Shown here in pieces: positions 48,424 to 57,166 of a stretch of 60,237 nucleotides of DNA. Source of the DNA: UBA5186 sp040005095 (lineage in GTDB: Bacteria; Actinomycetota; Thermoleophilia; Gaiellales; Gaiellaceae). The notes below the pieces were generated by a model. The model was not told the DNA's origin. It ran no database searches and was given only the letters and a program-made list of their open reading frames with translations. Made by a program: the position numbers and the translations under genes. Position 1 is the first letter of the stretch. Each line of letters opens with the position of its first letter. The stretch spans positions 1 to 60,237 of the forward strand of contig JBDTZN010000006.1 of assembly GCA_040005095.1 (NCBI GenBank), written 5' to 3'.

Positions 48424-49434
48424 TCACACGCGCTCGCCGGTCTCGGCGTCGAACAGATGGATCTTGTCGCGGGCGATCGAGAGCGAGATCTCGTCGCCCG
48501 GCGAGACGCGCTCTTCGATCGGGAGCTTCGCGAGGATCGGTGTGTCCTTAACGTTCAGGTGTACGAGCTGCTCGTCGCCGAGGTACTCGCGCACCTCGAC
48601 GCGGCCGGTCAGCTGCACCGCGTCGCCGCCGCGCTGCCCGAGCTCCACGTGCTCCGGGCGGAAGCCCGCGATCCTTCCCGCCCCGGCGCCGTTCAGCTTC
48701 TCCGCTGGGACGAGGTTCATTGCCGGCGAGCCGATGAAGCCGGCGACGAAGAGATTCGTCGGCTTCGTGTAGAGCTCCTCGGGTGCGCCCGCCTGCTGGA
48801 GGACGCCGTGATTCATCACGACGATCCGGTCTCCCATCGTCATGGCCTCAACCTGATCGTGCGTCACGTAGATCGTCGTCGTGTCGAGCCGTTGCTGGAG
48901 CTTCAGGATCTCGGCGCGCGTCGCGACGCGGAGCTGCGCGTCCAGGTTCGAGAGCGGCTCGTCCATGAGGAACGCGACCGGCTCGCGCACGATCGCCCGA
49001 CCGAGCGCGACACGCTGGCGCTGGCCGCCCGAGAGCTGCTTCGGCTTGCGTTTGAGCAGCGGGGCCAGGTCGAGGATCTCGCCTGCCTCACGCACGCGAC
49101 GGTCGACTTCCTTCCGAGGAATGTGCTGGTTGCGCAGTCCGAAGGCGAGGTTGTCGTAGACGGTCATGTGCGGATACAGCGCATAGGACTGGAACACCAT
49201 CGCCACGTCCCTGGCTCCCGCGGGCACGTTGTTGACGACGCGCTCACCGATGATGATCCGGCCGTCGGTCACCTCCTCCAGCCCGGCGAGCATCCGCAGC
49301 GCGGTGCTCTTGCCACAGCCGGACGGCCCCACGAGGACCAGGAACTCCCCGTCCTCGACCTCGACGGTGAAGTCCTTGACCGCCTCGGTGCCGTCGAAGC
49401 GCTTCGTCACGTGGTCGAAGAGCACGCGAGCCAT
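48424..49434 (-). CDS. Sugar ABC transporter ATPase (MalK/UgpC-like)
   Basis: 336 aa. Walker A GPSGCGKST, Q-loop VFQSYALYPHMTV, signature LSGGQRQRVALGRA, Walker B VAFLMDEPLSNLD, switch His in YVTHDQVEAMTMG, and a C-terminal MalK-type TOBE domain (IAGFRPEHVELG, REYLGDEQLVHL). It powers import of an oligosaccharide or glycerol-phosphate. ATG 49434 shares one base with the upstream stop (TGATG). Confidence 0.94.
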   Translation of the reverse strand: MARVLFDHVTKRFDGTEAVKDFTVEVEDGEFLVLVGPSGCGKSTALRMLAGLEEVTDGRIIIGERVVNNVPAGARDVAMVFQSYALYPHMTVYDNLAFGLRNQHIPRKEVDRRVREAGEILDLAPLLKRKPKQLSGGQRQRVALGRAIVREPVAFLMDEPLSNLDAQLRVATRAEILKLQQRLDTTTIYVTHDQVEAMTMGDRIVVMNHGVLQQAGAPEELYTKPTNLFVAGFIGSPAMNLVPAEKLNGAGAGRIAGFRPEHVELGQRGGDAVQLTGRVEVREYLGDEQLVHLNVKDTPILAKLPIEERVSPGDEISLSIARDKIHLFDAETGERV

Positions 49435-50075
49435 CAGTCGGTTGCCTCCTGAGGTGAGGGCGGCAGCGCGAAGCGAGCGGCCGCGAGGAACGAGTAGGCG
49501 ATCGTGACGGTGAGGAAGGGGAGCAACGCTGCAGCCAATCCGGCCAGGTTCACGATCGCGAGGGTTGCGCAGAGCACGAGCGCCTGAACCGGGCGGCGCA
49601 GCAGCGCGCGGCCCGCGTCTTCGGCCACCGCACGAACGGGCTGGCCACGCTCGGCAATCGCGAGCGGCCAGAGCACGACCTGGAACGCTCCGAAGAGGAG
49701 CCCGAGATAGACGCCGAGCACTGCGAGGAAGAGCGCATTCGAGTCCGCGTAGTACGAGATCGCATTCGCACTGAGCAGAGCGGCGGCGGCCACGACTGCC
49801 CCGAGCAGGAGCCCTCGCCGCCAGTGTAGGCGCAGGCCGACGAGCGCCTCGCCCAAGCGCAGCTCGCCCGTCGAGGTGACGACGACCGCGCAATGCATGA
49901 GCGCCGCGACGAGCGGGCCTGCGAAGAGGAGCAAGCCCCAGGCGACCGGCATCCACAGTCCGGCCACGACGACGGGCACGACGCAGGCCGACAGCGCGGC
50001 GTTCAGCACGAAAAGCCGCCACGACTGGCCATAGAAGTCGCCGAAAGCGGCCCGCAGAGCTGCTCCCGAGCTCAT
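49434..50075 (-). CDS. DUF624/YesL-like membrane protein
   Basis: 213 aa with five or six helices (FVLNAALSACVVPVVVAGLW, LGVYLGLLFGAFQVVLWPLA, LIVNLAGLAAALLPFLTV-like). DUF624 proteins are often encoded with sugar ABC genes and may assist transport. ATGA overlap with the permease gene upstream. Confidence 0.78.
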   Translation of the reverse strand: MSSGAALRAAFGDFYGQSWRLFVLNAALSACVVPVVVAGLWMPVAWGLLLFAGPLVAALMHCAVVVTSTGELRLGEALVGLRLHWRRGLLLGAVVAAAALLSANAISYYADSNALFLAVLGVYLGLLFGAFQVVLWPLAIAERGQPVRAVAEDAGRALLRRPVQALVLCATLAIVNLAGLAAALLPFLTVTIAYSFLAAARFALPPSPQEATD

Positions 50076-51019
50076 CCCTTCACCCCCGCGGTCGTCACGC
50101 CGGCGATGAAGTAGCGCTGGAAGAAGATGTAGATCAGACCGACCGGAGCGATTGCGATCGTGGTCGCCGCCATCAGCGCCGGCCAGTTCGTGTTGAAGCC
50201 GCCACCGCTCGCGAACTGCGCGATGCCGATGTTCAGCGTGAACTTGGAGTTGTCCTGGAGCAGGATGAGCTGCCAGTAGAAGTCGTTCCAGGTGCCCTGG
50301 AAGCTCAGGATCGTGATCGCCGCCAGCGCCGGCCCCGCGAGCGGCAGCATCACGCGCCAGTACGTCTTGAAGAAACCGGCATTGTCGAGCTTCGCCGCCT
50401 CCTCGTAGTCCTTGGGGATCGTCAAGAAGTACTGCCGCATCAGGAAGAGATTGGTCGCGTAGAGCAGGTGGATGAGGATGTAGCCCTGGTACGTCGCGAT
50501 CATGTTCCAGTGCGTGTAGGGGAAGTCCGCGAGCAGCTTGAAGACCGGCACGAGGCGCATCTGGTCCGGGATCATCAGCGTCGCGAGCACGAGCATGAAC
50601 AGCGGCTCCCGCAACGGGAAGCGCAGGCGCGCAAAGGCATAGCCGCCGAGCGCGCAGAGGAAGAGGTTCGAGATGGTCACGGTGATCGCGAAGATCGCGC
50701 TGTTCAGGAAGTAGCGGCCGAACGGACCGGTCGTGAACGCCTCGCGATAGCCCTTCAGCGTCAGGTGATGAGGCACGAGCTGCAAGCTCTTCACGCTGTC
50801 CGGGAGGGTCTTGAGCGACGTCGAGATCGTCCAGTAGAAGGGCCAGAGGTAGAAGACCGCGATGGCGAGCAGCAACCCGTACAGGAGGAGCTGGCCCACG
50901 AGATGCCCCTTGCCTCGCCCCGGAACGCCCGCGGCGATGGGTGTTCCCACGGCGGGCGGCTCACCGCGAGCAAGTCGCTCGGTAGGCGCGATGTGCGGAG
51001 CGGCTTCCCGGTCGTCCAT
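50072..51019 (-). CDS. Sugar ABC transporter permease (MalG/UgpE-like)
   Basis: 315 aa with six helices. EEAAKLDNAGFFKTYWRVMLP is the EAA loop that binds the ATPase; FYLWPFYWTISTSLK is the typical MalG N-terminus. ATG 51019 is two bases after the upstream permease stop. Confidence 0.93.
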   Translation of the reverse strand: MDDREAAPHIAPTERLARGEPPAVGTPIAAGVPGRGKGHLVGQLLLYGLLLAIAVFYLWPFYWTISTSLKTLPDSVKSLQLVPHHLTLKGYREAFTTGPFGRYFLNSAIFAITVTISNLFLCALGGYAFARLRFPLREPLFMLVLATLMIPDQMRLVPVFKLLADFPYTHWNMIATYQGYILIHLLYATNLFLMRQYFLTIPKDYEEAAKLDNAGFFKTYWRVMLPLAGPALAAITILSFQGTWNDFYWQLILLQDNSKFTLNIGIAQFASGGGFNTNWPALMAATTIAIAPVGLIYIFFQRYFIAGVTTAGVKG

Positions 51020-51021
51020 CG

Positions 51022-51978
51022 TCAGTAGCCGATCTCCGCGCGCCCGAAGAGGAGCCGCTGGACGAGCGTGAAGAAGAAGATGATCACGAAGAGGACCATG
51101 CCGATCGCCGCCGCGTATCCCCAGTGGGAATCGAAGATCGCGGTCTGGTACAGGTAGAGCACGGCCGTGACGGTCGAGTACGCGGGCCCGCCCTTTCCGC
51201 CCGAGATGATGAACGCCTGGTCGAACAGCTTCAGGCAGCCGATGAACGACAGCACGGCCACGAAGAAATGGCCGGGCTTCAACAGTGGGAAGGTGATCTT
51301 CCAGAACGTGCGCCAACGACTCGTTCCGTCGATCGCCGCGGCCTCGTAGACGTCAGTCGGGATCGACTGGAGCGTGGCGAGGTAGAAGAGCATCATCGTG
51401 CCCGAGGTCGTCCAGATGTTCAGGCCCATGATCGACTCGAGCGCCGTCGACGACTGGGCGAACCACGGCGTCTGCACCGGATGGCCCTCGATCTTGCCGA
51501 GCAGCGCGTTCAAAAGCCCGCCCGAGTTCAGGATGAAGAGCGCGATCGCGGTGACCGCCGCCGAGGACGTCAGCGACGGGAAGTAGAACGCTGCGCGGAA
51601 GAACGACTTGCCGCGGATGCGCGCGTTGACTGCGAGCGCGAGTGCGAGCCCGAGCGCCATCTGCGCCGGAACGACGATTGCGGTGTAGTAGAAGGTGTTC
51701 CAGATTGCCGTGCCGCGTCTCGGCGGCCACGTCCAGAACAGATGGTCGTGCCAGAGGTCGCGGTAGTTCTTGGTGCCGACGTAGCCGATCTTCCCGAGGA
51801 TCCCCCAGTCGAAGAAGCTGATGTACATGGCGTAGCCGATCGGGAAGATGAAGAAGAGCATGAAGAACGCGAGCGGGACGATCACGAACGCGTAGCCCAC
51901 GAGCGCTTCGCGCAGCTTGGCGCTGCCGACCGACTGGAATCTCCCCGGCGCCCTGCGCCGGCCCGTCGCTACCGCCAT
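51022..51978 (-). CDS. Sugar ABC transporter permease (MalF/UgpA-like)
   Basis: 318 aa with six helices. VYEAAAIDGTSRWRTFWKITFP is the EAA loop; FVIVPLAFFMLFFIFPIGYAM is the first membrane segment. Forms the channel with the MalG-like partner. Separated from the binding-protein gene by a 14-bp hairpin. Confidence 0.93.
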   Translation of the reverse strand: MAVATGRRRAPGRFQSVGSAKLREALVGYAFVIVPLAFFMLFFIFPIGYAMYISFFDWGILGKIGYVGTKNYRDLWHDHLFWTWPPRRGTAIWNTFYYTAIVVPAQMALGLALALAVNARIRGKSFFRAAFYFPSLTSSAAVTAIALFILNSGGLLNALLGKIEGHPVQTPWFAQSSTALESIMGLNIWTTSGTMMLFYLATLQSIPTDVYEAAAIDGTSRWRTFWKITFPLLKPGHFFVAVLSFIGCLKLFDQAFIISGGKGGPAYSTVTAVLYLYQTAIFDSHWGYAAAIGMVLFVIIFFFTLVQRLLFGRAEIGY

Positions 51979-52001
51979 TGCCCCCTGCCTTTGGAGACGA
52001 C

Positions 52002-52038
52002 GACTCGCCGCGCGCCCGGTTCGAGCGCGCGGCGAGTC
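52002..52038 (-). terminator. Strong intra-operon hairpin
   Basis: GACTCGCCGCGCGC (52002-52015) and GCGCGCGGCGAGTC (52025-52038): perfect 14-bp stem, 9-nt loop, between the binding-protein stop and the permease start. Likely partial terminator or mRNA 3' stabiliser. Confidence 0.75.
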
Positions 52039-52060
52039 TAGTGCCTTCCTTACCGAACGG

Positions 52061-53320
52061 CTAGTGCCCCAGGGCGGCGTTCGCCGCGGCCTGGATGTTG
52101 CGAAGAGCCACGTCGACGGTTTCCTTGCCTTCGAACGCGGCCTGCAGCTCGTTGTTGGCCGTATCGGTCACCTTCGAGAAGCCCGGCGCGAACTGCCAAG
52201 GATGCGTGAACGGCGCTTCCTTGAGGTACACGGCACGTCCGGCCGGCGGCTTGACGTCACTGCGGGCCGGCAGGTAGCCAACGTTCGAGATCCAGACCTT
52301 CTGGCCCACCGGGCCGTCCAGGAACTGGAGCATCTTGAACGCCGCGGCCTTGTTCTTCGAGTCCTTGGCGATCGAGTACGACGCCGTGAACCCGAGGTTC
52401 CCGCGGTACTTGTTGCCGGCCTTCGCGCCGATCAGCGGATAGGTCTTCCAGGAGACCCCGGGGAACGTGTCGTGCATGTAGCTCGTCACCCAGTTGCCCT
52501 CGAAGATGATCGAGGCCTTCTCCTTGCCGAGCGCCTCGCCGCACCAGCCCATTCCGAGCTGCGCGGGCGTACGCGCGAGACCCGACTGGATCCAGTTGAT
52601 GTAGGTGCTCACCGCGGCGGTGTTCTTGGAGGTGTTCACGATCGCCTTGGTCTTCGTGGCGTTCAGGAAGCCGCCGCCGTTCTGGTACATGAACGCGAGG
52701 ATCCGTGCCAGGTCGACGCCGAGGCACACTGGCGGCTGGCCCGCGGCCTTGAGCTTCTTCGCGGCTGCGGTTAGCCCCGCCCAGGTTTTCGGTGCCGCAA
52801 CGCCCGCTGCTGCGAGCGCCTTGGTGTTGGCCTCCATCGCGAGCGGAGACCAGTCCTTGGGCAGGCCGTAGAGCTTGCCCTTGTAGCGGAACGCGTCGAG
52901 CAGCCGCGGGTAGAACGGCTTCTTGCTCATGTGCGCTGCCGCCATCCGCGCGTCGAGCGGCTCGAGCACCCCCTGGGAGACCCAGTCGGGGAACACGTTC
53001 GAGTCGACGTAGAAGATGTCCGGCGGCTTGCGCGCCGCGAACCTGGCGAGCATTCCTTCCGGATACGGGTCGAGGTTGATCTCGTTGACCTTGATCGACG
53101 GGTTCGCCTTCTCGAACGCGTTGATCGTCGCCCGGATCCCCTTGAGCTCGACGGGCGAGGAGCTCCAGTGGGCGAGCGTGATCGTGGTCGCCTTGGCGGC
53201 CGTCGGATGTGCTGCTCCCCCGGTCATCGCTGCGGTCGAGGCAGGGAGTGCCCCAAGGACGAGGAGCGTGCCGGCTAGCACGACCGTCGCCCGCACCCGC
53301 GAACGTAGACGTGGATTCAT
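52061..53320 (-). CDS. Sugar ABC transporter substrate-binding protein
   Basis: 419 aa extracellular solute-binding protein, family 1. Signal peptide about 1-30 (VVLAGTLLVLGALPAS). Core motifs: ITLAHWSSSPVELKGIRATI, PPDIFYVDSNVFPDWV, ASIIFEGNWVTSYM and KMLQFLDGPVGQKVWI. There is no lipobox Cys. AAGGGGG lies before ATG 53320, making the longer start at 53350 unlikely. First gene of the operon; probable ligand an oligosaccharide. Confidence 0.93.
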   Translation of the reverse strand: MNPRLRSRVRATVVLAGTLLVLGALPASTAAMTGGAAHPTAAKATTITLAHWSSSPVELKGIRATINAFEKANPSIKVNEINLDPYPEGMLARFAARKPPDIFYVDSNVFPDWVSQGVLEPLDARMAAAHMSKKPFYPRLLDAFRYKGKLYGLPKDWSPLAMEANTKALAAAGVAAPKTWAGLTAAAKKLKAAGQPPVCLGVDLARILAFMYQNGGGFLNATKTKAIVNTSKNTAAVSTYINWIQSGLARTPAQLGMGWCGEALGKEKASIIFEGNWVTSYMHDTFPGVSWKTYPLIGAKAGNKYRGNLGFTASYSIAKDSKNKAAAFKMLQFLDGPVGQKVWISNVGYLPARSDVKPPAGRAVYLKEAPFTHPWQFAPGFSKVTDTANNELQAAFEGKETVDVALRNIQAAANAALGH

Positions 53321-53341
53321 TTTTCCCCCTTTTCGAACTTT

Positions 53342-53361
53342 CCGCACCATGGTGTGCGGTT
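53342..53361. promoter_or_regulatory. Near-palindrome upstream of the sugar operon
   Basis: CCGCACCATGGTGTGCGG is almost symmetric around CATG and lies 20-40 bp before the binding-protein start. Two TTTCGAAC motifs surround it. Could bind a LacI-type sugar regulator; none is encoded nearby. Confidence 0.35.
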
Positions 53362-53411
53362 TACAATTGCCCCAATCCAGACTTTCGAACCGTAAAAAAG
53401 TTTGCGAAGAC

Positions 53412-53540
53412 TCAGTCGTCGTACAGCGACTTGCGGACGAGCCGCAGCTCCTCGGTCCCGTGGTGCAGGATCCGCGAGCCGCGGACGCCGTCGCCGATCT
53501 CCTTCAGGTCGTCCCAGATGTTCGAGCCGTAGTCGGGCAC
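53412..53540 (-). CDS. 42-aa microprotein
   Basis: 42 aa from GTG 53540 (DYGSNIWDDLKEIGDGVRGS then ILHHGTEELRLVRKSLYDD). It is amphipathic, acidic, without a membrane helix or Cys pair. It follows the coiled-coil gene by two bases, so it is probably the last gene of that operon. No family recognised. Confidence 0.6.
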   Translation of the reverse strand: MPDYGSNIWDDLKEIGDGVRGSRILHHGTEELRLVRKSLYDD

Positions 53541-53542
53541 GG

Positions 53543-53863
53543 TTAGACGGCGCCTCTCCGTGCGACCCGGCGCGCTCGGAATTCGCCCAGATCGCCGAGC
53601 TCGGACACGTAGACCTGACGGTGCTCCACCTCGCGCGGCTCCTGCGGGGCGTCACTTTCGGCGAGCAGCCGGTCGAGCTTGGCGGAGATCTCGTCGAGCG
53701 GTGCGGACGCGGCGCGCTCCCCTGCGGCCGGCCAGGCGTGGCCCTGCTCGTGGACGAGCGCCTCGAGGGCCGCGCTCAGCTCTTCGATCTGCCGGTGCTG
53801 CTCCTCCAGCGCCTCGACGACGTCACCGCGGCGGAGAACGAACACCGAGCGCGGCGCGGTCAC
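53543..53863 (-). CDS. Coiled-coil protein, 106 aa
   Basis: 106 aa. A heptad-rich helix (VVEALEEQHRQIEELSAALEA and EISAKLDRLLAESDAP) suggests a coiled coil; the C-terminus has VEHRQVYVSELGDLGEFR and a basic tail. No family recognised. GTG 53863 overlaps the GAF gene stop by GTGA. Confidence 0.7.
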   Translation of the reverse strand: MTAPRSVFVLRRGDVVEALEEQHRQIEELSAALEALVHEQGHAWPAAGERAASAPLDEISAKLDRLLAESDAPQEPREVEHRQVYVSELGDLGEFRARRVARRGAV

Positions 53864-54297
53864 GCGAGCTCCGCCAGCTTGCGTCCCGTCTCGGCCGCGA
53901 CCTCGGTCGCTGTGTGCACGTCCGCGTCTCTGAACCCGCGCTCGTCGCCGTACACCTCGAGGAGCCCCCACGAGTCGCCGTTCGACTCGAGCGGGATCAT
54001 CAACAGCGACTCGTACCCGATGCGGCGCAGCAGATCCACTTCCGCCTGGTCGGCTGCGGGATCCGAGACGAGCACCACCTGGGGCTCGCCGCTCTCGATC
54101 ACCTGCTGGGTCAGCGGGAAGTCGGAGACGAGATACTCGTGACCTGCGTCGATCCGGGCAGAAGTGGAATGCTGCGTCAGATCGACCAACAGGTCGCCGA
54201 TCACGCGGGAGACGACGCACGCGCCCGCCCCGTCGAGGGCCTCGACGAGTTTGCGTGCAGTGCCGGACAGAAGCTGCGGTACAGCCGAAGGGGCCAC
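53860..54297 (-). CDS. Stand-alone GAF domain protein
   Basis: 145 aa, one GAF domain: ALDGAGACVVSRVIGDLLVD, YLVSDFPLTQQVIESGEP, ESLLMIPLESNGDSWGLLEVY and a final helix HTATEVAAETGRKLAEL. No Cys/His ligand set for heme is evident. GTG 54297 was chosen because the upstream extension would cross the divergent gene. Probably a small-ligand sensor acting on the coiled-coil partner. Confidence 0.75.
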   Translation of the reverse strand: MAPSAVPQLLSGTARKLVEALDGAGACVVSRVIGDLLVDLTQHSTSARIDAGHEYLVSDFPLTQQVIESGEPQVVLVSDPAADQAEVDLLRRIGYESLLMIPLESNGDSWGLLEVYGDERGFRDADVHTATEVAAETGRKLAELA

Positions 54298-54329
54298 CTG
54301 CGCAGTATCTCTTGCCGGGTCCCCCTCAG

Positions 54330-54335
54330 TACGCT
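54330..54335 (+). promoter_or_regulatory. Leaderless -10 box of the M48 gene
   Basis: TACGCT ends seven bases before GTG 54343. Confidence 0.4.
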
Positions 54336-54342
54336 TGGGTCC

Positions 54343-55488
54343 GTGTCTACCGAAGCGCTGGACGTGTTCTCCGGTGAGCAGGTCGAGCGTGCGCGGCGGT
54401 ACCACCGGCCCCTCTACCCGGCGCTCGCGGTCGACCTCGTCGTCGGGATCGGAGGTCTCGCGATCCTGGCCTTCACGCGGGTGGGGGACGCTGCGTTCCG
54501 GCAGGTCGACGGCAGGCCCTGGTGGGCGGACACGCTCGCGTTCGTCACAGTCGTCCTCGTCCTAACCACGCTGGTGCGCCTGCCGGTCTCCTTCTGGCGT
54601 TCGTACCTGCACGAGAAGGAGTGGGATCTCTCGACGCAGACGATCTTCGGCTGGCTCGCCGATACGGGGAAGGGGTTCGTCGTGACGCTCGTCTTCAGCT
54701 GGATCTGGATCGGCGGGTTGATCGTGGTCGCGCGCGCGTTCCCGGCGTGGTGGCCGCTGGTCGCGGCGGTCGGGTCGGCGGTGTTCGTGCTCGTGGTCGG
54801 CTTCGTCGCTCCCGTGGTGCTCGAGCCTCTGTTCAATCGTTTCGAGCCGCTCGCGGACACCGAGTTCGCCGCTGAGTTGCGCTCGCTCGCGCGGAGCGCC
54901 GGCACGCCCGTGCGGGACGTGCTCGTCGCGGACGCGAGCCGCCGGACGAAGAAGTCGAACGCCTACGTGTCGGGCTTTGGCGCGACGCGACGCGTCGTCC
55001 TCTACGACACGCTGCTGGAACGGAGCGATCCGCGCGCGGTCAAGCTCGTGATCGCGCACGAGCTGGGGCACCGGCAGGACCGCCACGTTGCCAAGGGAAC
55101 GGCGCTCGGGATGCTAGGAGCGGTCGGAGCGGTGCTGGCGATCTGGGCGCTCCTGTTGTCCGCAGATGTTCGCGCGGCCGTCGGAGTGGGCGGCGCGGGC
55201 GATCCGCGCGTCGTGCCGTTCCTGATGCTCGTCGGCGTCGTGCTGGAGCTGCTGGCGCTCCCGTTCGGCACTGCGCTTTCACGGCGCTGGGAGCGCGCCG
55301 CCGACCGGTTCTCGCTCGAGGTCACGCGCGATCCGGAGGCCTTCGAGACTGCGCACCGCGAGCTCGCGACGTCGAACCTCTCGGATCTGCAGCCGCCGCG
55401 GCCGCTCTACGTCCTCACGTTCTCGCACCCGACGCCTGTCGAGCGGATCGCAGCGGCCCGCCGCTGGGGAACGAGCGCGCCGGCGTGA
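54343..55488 (+). CDS. M48 family metalloprotease (Ste24/CAAX-like)
   Basis: 381 aa. An N-terminal set of membrane helices precedes the zinc-binding AHELGHRQDRH (HExxH) and the downstream Glu in RRWERAADRFSLE. KSNAYVSGFGATRRVVLYD is the typical substrate-groove strand. An integral membrane protease, probably for envelope quality control. GTG start is leaderless; its stop overlaps the CDF gene by GTGA. Confidence 0.93.
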   Translation: MSTEALDVFSGEQVERARRYHRPLYPALAVDLVVGIGGLAILAFTRVGDAAFRQVDGRPWWADTLAFVTVVLVLTTLVRLPVSFWRSYLHEKEWDLSTQTIFGWLADTGKGFVVTLVFSWIWIGGLIVVARAFPAWWPLVAAVGSAVFVLVVGFVAPVVLEPLFNRFEPLADTEFAAELRSLARSAGTPVRDVLVADASRRTKKSNAYVSGFGATRRVVLYDTLLERSDPRAVKLVIAHELGHRQDRHVAKGTALGMLGAVGAVLAIWALLLSADVRAAVGVGGAGDPRVVPFLMLVGVVLELLALPFGTALSRRWERAADRFSLEVTRDPEAFETAHRELATSNLSDLQPPRPLYVLTFSHPTPVERIAAARRWGTSAPA

Positions 55489-56417
55489 GCGTGCATTCCC
55501 ATCACGGCCACGCGCACGGCGACGCCACTTCGGATCGTCGCGCGCTCACGATCGCGCTCGTCCTGATCACAGGACTGATGGTCGCGGAGCTCGCGACCGG
55601 GCTTGTCGCTTCGTCGCTTGCCTTGCTCGCAGACGCAGGGCACATGCTCACGGACGCCGCGGCGCTCGGCCTCGCCCTGTTCGCCGCGGCCGTCGCGGCG
55701 CGACCCGCCTCGGGGCGCTGGACGTTCGGTTACCGCCGCGTCGAGATCCTCGCGGCTCAGGTGAATGGAATCACGCTGCTGCTCGTCGGTGCGTGGATCG
55801 TCTACTCGGCGATCGTGCGGCTCGTCGACCCGCCGCAGGTGCGCGGCGGAATCGTCCTCGTCGTCGCCTTGGTCGGAGTGCTCGTCAACCTCCTCGCGAC
55901 CCGGGTGCTCGCGCGCGCGAGTCGCGAGAGCCTGAACGTTCGCGGTGCGTTCCTGCACCTGGTCACCGACCTTGCGGCCTTCGTGGGCACGGCGGTCGCG
56001 GGTGCGCTCGTGCTGCTCACGGGCTGGGACCGCTTCGACCCGCTCGCCTCGCTCCTCGTCGCAGGCCTCGCGTTCTGGGCCAGCTTCGGGCTGCTGCGAG
56101 AGTCCACGAGGATCTTCCTCGAAGGCTCGCCGACCGACATCGACCCCGACGCCGTCGGTCGCGCGCTGATCGCTGAGCCGCAGGTCGTAGAGGCGCACGA
56201 CCTGCATGTGTGGACGGTCGGAAGCGGTTTCCCGACAGCGTCCGCGCACGTCCTCGTGGAGGCGGACGCTGATTGCCACGCGATCCGCCGCCGCCTCGAG
56301 CGCCTCCTCGCCGAGCGGTTCGAGCTGAGACATACGACGCTCCAGGTCGACCACGTCGGCGGCGGTGGAGACAGCGTGGAGCTCGGCGCCGCCGAGCCGC
56401 GCCGGACGCCGCTGTAG
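55485..56417 (+). CDS. Cation diffusion facilitator (CzcD-like)
   Basis: 310 aa with six helices. N-terminal His cluster HSHHGHAHGD; zinc-site motifs ADAGHMLTD and LHLVTD; a C-terminal cytoplasmic metal domain with HDLHVWTVGSG. Exports zinc, cobalt or a related metal in exchange for protons. GTG 55485 is coupled by GTGA to the protease gene. Confidence 0.93.
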   Translation: MSVHSHHGHAHGDATSDRRALTIALVLITGLMVAELATGLVASSLALLADAGHMLTDAAALGLALFAAAVAARPASGRWTFGYRRVEILAAQVNGITLLLVGAWIVYSAIVRLVDPPQVRGGIVLVVALVGVLVNLLATRVLARASRESLNVRGAFLHLVTDLAAFVGTAVAGALVLLTGWDRFDPLASLLVAGLAFWASFGLLRESTRIFLEGSPTDIDPDAVGRALIAEPQVVEAHDLHVWTVGSGFPTASAHVLVEADADCHAIRRRLERLLAERFELRHTTLQVDHVGGGGDSVELGAAEPRRTPL

Positions 56418-56420
56418 AGT
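56415..56420 (+). promoter_or_regulatory. Leaderless -10 box of the SDR gene
   Basis: TAGAGT includes the CDF stop codon TAG and ends eight bases before GTG 56429. Confidence 0.4.
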
Positions 56421-56428
56421 CCGGCGCC

Positions 56429-57166
56429 GTGACTGGCCTCGAAGGGAAGACTGCGATCGTCACGGGCGCGTCGAGCGGCATCGGCGCGGCGACCGCCGTC
56501 GCGCTGACTGCGGCCGGCGTGCGCGTCGCCGGCGGTGCCCGCAGGGTCGACCGGCTCACGACCGAGGTCGCGCACGAGGTGGACGTGACCGATCCCGCGA
56601 GCTGCGAGCGCTTCGTCGAGCAGGCGGTCGCCGAGCTCGGCGGCCTGGACGTGCTCGTCAACGCAGCAGGCCTCGCCCTCGGCCGCGACCCGTTCACCGC
56701 CTCGACGGAGGAGGACGAGCGGATCGTGCTCGAGACGAACGTCAACGGGCTGATCCGGATGACGCGCCTCTGCCTCCCGCACATCCGCGACGGCGGGCAC
56801 ATCGTCAACATCGGCTCAGTCGCGGGCCGCGCCGCGTATCCGAACGGCTCGCTCTACATAACCTCGAAGTTCGCCGTGCGCGGCTTCACGTATGCGCTGC
56901 GCGAAGATCTCCTCGGCCGGCCGATCCGGATCACGACCGTCGATCCAGGGCTCGTCGAGACGGAGTTCTCGCGTGTGCGCTTTCGCGGCGACGAGGAGAC
57001 GGCGCGTGCGGTCTACGCCGGAGTCGAGGCGATGCAGCCCAGCGACATCGCCGACTGCATCGTCTTCGCGCTGACCCGCCCGCTGCGCGTGAACGTCGAC
57101 GAGCTCGTGGTCAAGGCGCTGAACCAGGCGTCCGGAGCCCGAATACTGCGCGACGAGCCCGCGTGA
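56429..57166 (+). CDS. Short-chain dehydrogenase/reductase
   Basis: 245 aa classical SDR. Cofactor motif VTGASSGIGAATA, NAAG, catalytic Ser in NIGSVAGRAAYPNGS and YITSK. The RR pair after the second strand suggests NADP. Close to YdfG-type 3-hydroxy acid dehydrogenases; substrate unknown. GTGA overlap with the following glycosidase. Confidence 0.92.
   Translation: MTGLEGKTAIVTGASSGIGAATAVALTAAGVRVAGGARRVDRLTTEVAHEVDVTDPASCERFVEQAVAELGGLDVLVNAAGLALGRDPFTASTEEDERIVLETNVNGLIRMTRLCLPHIRDGGHIVNIGSVAGRAAYPNGSLYITSKFAVRGFTYALREDLLGRPIRITTVDPGLVETEFSRVRFRGDEETARAVYAGVEAMQPSDIADCIVFALTRPLRVNVDELVVKALNQASGARILRDEPA

Noticed and set aside
53412..53863. Toxin-antitoxin pair from the two small genes
   Set aside because: No toxin fold motif, no DNA-binding motif, and the operon starts with a GAF protein.
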